From Halolamina sp. CBA1230 (GTDB lineage Archaea > Halobacteriota > Halobacteria > Halobacteriales > Haloferacaceae): a stretch of 64,000 nucleotides of DNA. The notes below the pieces were generated by a model. That model was given only the letters and a program-made list of their open reading frames with translations. It made no database searches and had not been told where the DNA came from. Below are positions 61,602-64,000 of this stretch, one piece after another. Made by a program: the position numbers and the translations under genes. The DNA lies in NCBI RefSeq assembly GCF_002025255.2, contig NZ_CP054587.1, positions 1,426,001-1,490,000 on the forward strand, in the 5' to 3' direction. Numbering within the stretch: position 1 is the first letter of the stretch; every line of letters starts with the position of its first letter.

Positions 61602-62906
61602 TCACAGTTCGGCGAACAGTTCCTCGGCGTACGCCTGTGCGCGCTCCCGGATCGCCGCGGCGTCGACGCCGACGTGCTCGCCGTCCGCGTAGCGCACGCG
61701 ACCGTCGACCATCGTGAACTCGACGTCGTCCCCGTGGGCCGCGAACACCAGATGCGAGACGGGGTCGTGGATCGGCGTCGCGCGCTCGTGGTCCGTCGTG
61801 AGCCCCACGACGTCGGCTTTCCACCCCTTCCGGAGCGCGCCCACTCGATCGAAGCCGGCGGCCTCGGCGCCGTTCTCGGTCGCCATCTCGAAGGCGGTCT
61901 CGGCGGCGACCGCGGTCGGGTCGTTGTCGTCGACCTTCGCGAGCAGGCTGGCCTGCCGCATCTCGGTGAACGCGTCGAGCGTGTTGTTACACGGCGGGCC
62001 GTCGTTGCCCAGCGCGACGTTGATCCCCCGACCGAGGTAGTCCTCGACGGGCGCGATACCGGAGGCGAGCTTCATGTTCGAGGACGGGCAGTGGGTGACG
62101 TTCGTCCCGGTGTCCGCCAGCACCTCGCGCTCGGCCTCGTCGGTGTGGACGCAGTGGGCCAGCACCACGTCCTCGCCGGTCAGCCCGACATCGTCGAGCC
62201 AGTGGACGTTCCGCATCCCGGTCTCGGTCTCGACGGCGGCGATCTCGTTCTCGTTCTCGCTTGCGTGGGTGTGGATCGTGACGCCGTCGTAGCGGTCCGC
62301 CAACTCGCGAGCGCCGCGCAGGCACGCTTCGGTACAGGAGACGGCGAAGCGTGGCGTGACGGCGTACTGGATCCGGCCGTTCGCGGCCCCGTGGTACTGG
62401 CGGATCAGCGCCTCGCTGTCCCGCAGGGCCTCCTCGGTTGCCTGTTCGAGCCCGTCGGGGGACTCCTTGTCCATCAGCACCTTCCCCATCCGGGCGCGGA
62501 TCCCGCGCTCGCGGGCGGCCTCGAACGCCTGGTCGGCGTGGTGGACCGAGAGGTGGTCGATCACGGTTGTCGTCCCGGCGGCCAGACACTCGAGGTAGCC
62601 GAGGTCGGCGGCGAGGCGCATCCCCTCGGCGTCGAGGCCGGCCTCCATCGGCAGCACGTGGTCGAACAGCCAGTCCAGCAGTTCGGCGTCGTCGGCGACG
62701 CCGCGGCCCAGCGACTGCACGGAGTGGACGTGCGCGCCGACGAGCCCCGGGGCGACGATGTCGAACTCGCGGTGCTCGTGGGCCGGGAACCGCTCGCGGA
62801 GGTCGGCAGCGGGACCGACGGCCTCGATGCGGTCGCCCGCCGTGACGACGGCGCCGTCCTCGATGGTCGTCTCGGCGTCGACGACGACCGTTCCGGTGAG
62901 TAGCAT
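61602..62906 (-). CDS. Amidohydrolase, adenosine-type deaminase (MTA/SAH/5'-deoxyadenosine group)
   Basis: A 434-residue amidohydrolase. The metal site is seen in APGLVGAHVHSVQSLGRGVA (His-x-His), THASENENEI, AHCVHTDEAEREVL and GNDGPPCNNTLDAF. It belongs to the group that deaminates S-adenosylhomocysteine, 5'-methylthioadenosine or 5'-deoxyadenosine. With two or more radical SAM enzymes in the window (CofG, CofH, RaSEA) 5'-deoxyadenosine is a plausible substrate, but the choice cannot be made from sequence. ATG 62906 (MLLTGTVVVDA) gives a normal length. Confidence 0.85.
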   Translation of the reverse strand: MLLTGTVVVDAETTIEDGAVVTAGDRIEAVGPAADLRERFPAHEHREFDIVAPGLVGAHVHSVQSLGRGVADDAELLDWLFDHVLPMEAGLDAEGMRLAADLGYLECLAAGTTTVIDHLSVHHADQAFEAARERGIRARMGKVLMDKESPDGLEQATEEALRDSEALIRQYHGAANGRIQYAVTPRFAVSCTEACLRGARELADRYDGVTIHTHASENENEIAAVETETGMRNVHWLDDVGLTGEDVVLAHCVHTDEAEREVLADTGTNVTHCPSSNMKLASGIAPVEDYLGRGINVALGNDGPPCNNTLDAFTEMRQASLLAKVDDNDPTAVAAETAFEMATENGAEAAGFDRVGALRKGWKADVVGLTTDHERATPIHDPVSHLVFAAHGDDVEFTMVDGRVRYADGEHVGVDAAAIRERAQAYAEELFAEL

Positions 62907-63149
62907 CCCCTCCGTGGGAGGGTATCGGGGATTAAGAGACTGACTATGCGTGGTCGGACCCGTGTGGTTCGGGGGCACGGCCGGTCAGGGTTGTTCGAGG
63001 GAAAGGATAGTTACCAAGAGGCAAATTCGGTGCATCGATCGGTTTCGGTTCTGTTTCCGGTGGTTCCTCTTCTATCGCGGGATCAGTGAGCGAGAGTATC
63101 AGCCCAGCCGTCGAAAGGTTCACTGCAGTAGAGTCGAAACTATTTGCCG

Positions 63150-63356
63150 ATGGAGAAGGTGAATCTACTGGTGTACGCGGTGGAACTCTACGTCGTCGCG
63201 TTCCTCATCTCGGGAGGGCTGTTCGTGGCGGGTGTTGGCGTGAACCCCCTGTACATCCTCGCCCTCTCGGTGCTGCTCGTCTACCTGCTGGAGACGCAGG
63301 TCAATTGGCCGGAGCTGTTCCAGCGTCTGCGCGACACTGTCAGCAAGGAGCCGTGA
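63150..63356 (+). CDS. Small two-helix membrane protein
   Basis: A 68-residue protein, MEKVNLLVYAVELYVVAFLI continued by a second helix (PLYILALSVLLVYLLETQV) and a charged tail ELFQRLRDTVSKEP. ATG 63150 is preferred over a TTG two codons upstream. It is convergent with the XapX gene. The function is unknown. Confidence 0.65.
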   Translation: MEKVNLLVYAVELYVVAFLISGGLFVAGVGVNPLYILALSVLLVYLLETQVNWPELFQRLRDTVSKEP

Positions 63357-63371
63357 ACGCCGTGCAGAGCC

Positions 63372-63566
63372 TCACAGCCCCAGCGCGTCCAGCAGGTCGA
63401 ACCCCCAGCCGAGATGCTCCATCGCGTAGTAGCCGACGTAGATGCCGACGATGGCGACGACGCCCGGCAGCGCCGGCGGCGCCGGGATCGGCAGGCGGAG
63501 GAACGTGAACAGCGCGCCAGTGACGATTCCGACCGCGAGAGCCGCGACGACGGCAGCGACGTTCAT
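63372..63566 (-). CDS. XapX-domain membrane protein
   Basis: A 64-residue protein with two helices. It matches the XapX family: VAALAVGIVTGALFTFLRLP is followed by IPAPPALPGVVAIVGIYVGY, where P-x-P-P-x-x-P-G is the family mark. ATG 63566. The family is named from xanthosine metabolism operons, but its role is not understood. Confidence 0.88.
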   Translation of the reverse strand: MNVAAVVAALAVGIVTGALFTFLRLPIPAPPALPGVVAIVGIYVGYYAMEHLGWGFDLLDALGL

Positions 63567-63658
63567 GGGTTCCGGAGCAACGCGGTCGGGCCACCTAAAG
63601 GCGACTATCGGCGGCGGGAGTCAGCAGCGTTAACCGTCGGCCCGACCGACTCCGGGCC

Positions 63659-64000
63659 ATGAGCTACGAGGACGAGATGGAGAACCCCGAGAACCCCGTC
63701 GCGACGATCCACACCACCCACGGCGACATCGTGGTCGAACTGTTCGAGGACCGCGCGCCGACGACGGTGCGGAACTTCGTCACGCTCGCGACCCACGCCG
63801 AGGAGTACGACGACGCCGAGATCGGCCCCGAGGGCGAGGCGTGGGAGGACCCCGAGAGCGGCGAGAAGCGCGTCGACCCGCTGTACGACGACGTGGCGTT
63901 CCACCGCATCATCGCGGACTTCATGATTCAGGGCGGCGACCCGACCGAGACGGGTCGCGGCGGCCCGGGCTACGAGTTCGAGGACGAGTTCCACGAGGAG
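63659..64000 (+). CDS. Cyclophilin-type peptidyl-prolyl isomerase, truncated by window edge
   Basis: The first 114 codons of a cyclophilin. [20 protein letters not shown] and [16 protein letters not shown] are the first strands and helix; [20 protein letters not shown] with [12 protein letters not shown] contains the catalytic arginine and the conserved F-M-I-Q-G-G-D loop. An acidic insertion around [19 protein letters not shown] is typical of haloarchaeal members. It begins at ATG 63659. The protein speeds proline isomerisation during folding. The rest lies beyond the window. Confidence 0.95.
   Translation, partial: MSYEDEMENPENPVATIHTTHGDIVVELFEDRAPTTVRNFVTLATHAEEYDDAEIGPEGEAWEDPESGEKRVDPLYDDVAFHRIIADFMIQGGDPTETGRGGPGYEFEDEFHEE

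Overview
The window comes from a haloarchaeon (class Halobacteria). The DNA is GC-rich throughout, the predicted proteins are very acidic, and the information-processing genes are archaeal: a thermosome subunit, L11, EF-1 beta, CetZ, a split GMP synthase and the archaeosine enzyme RaSEA. The tubulin-like CetZ beside the F420 gene cofC, and a four-CPxCG zinc micro-protein beside EF-1 beta, are typical haloarchaeal neighbourhoods. The genus cannot be fixed from sequence alone. I count about 73 protein genes, nearly all short directons with start/stop overlaps, and no rRNA, tRNA, CRISPR array or recognisable transposase.

Region by region. 1-5.7 kb: an MFS transporter cut by the window edge, a GNAT-like protein, a CAAX-type membrane protease, a luciferase-like relative, two Tat/lipobox lipoproteins and a CoA-type Nudix hydrolase. 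5.8-6.5 kb: a coupled winged-helix/MazF-like pair that looks like a toxin-antitoxin module. 6.6-13.4 kb: thermosome and a 1502-residue glutamate synthase. 13.4-19.3 kb: a short MscS-like channel, a YdjM-like membrane protein, a lone TctA-like permease, a universal stress protein, a 5'-nucleotidase and dodecin. 19.4-23 kb: EF-1 beta with the zinc micro-protein, two membrane-protein pairs, L11 and a double CrcB fluoride channel. 23-28.9 kb: BCCT transporter, M42 aminopeptidase, membrane proteins and an F420-associated metalloprotease-like protein. 29-33.5 kb: AAC(3)-like acetyltransferase, HicBA and a Dna2-like nuclease-helicase.

33.6-43.7 kb is the most coherent block: cetZ, cofC, a quinol-type nitric oxide reductase, cofG, an MscS channel, an aminotransferase with its own Lrp regulator, and cofH. 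Three steps of coenzyme F420 synthesis (CofC, CofG, CofH) are therefore encoded within 10 kb. 43.8-47.5 kb holds purC, purS and purQ around a PQQ-propeller lipoprotein. 47.5-48.1 kb is a non-coding, near-palindromic repeat element between convergent purQ and RaSEA. 48-57 kb carries RaSEA, VanZ, an S9 peptidase, a cupin-PHP pair, and an Lrp regulator divergent from an APC permease with universal-stress domains. 57-64 kb has a secreted acidic repeat protein, a tight pyrG-guaAb-small protein operon, an amidohydrolase of the adenosine-deaminating type, XapX and the start of a cyclophilin.

No single unmistakably new system is visible. The best leads are the near-palindromic repeat element (47605-48067), the inverted repeat that brackets the purQ start, the wHTH/MazF-like module, the conserved small protein coupled to pyrG-guaAb, and a short upstream reading frame overlapping the permease start by ATGA.
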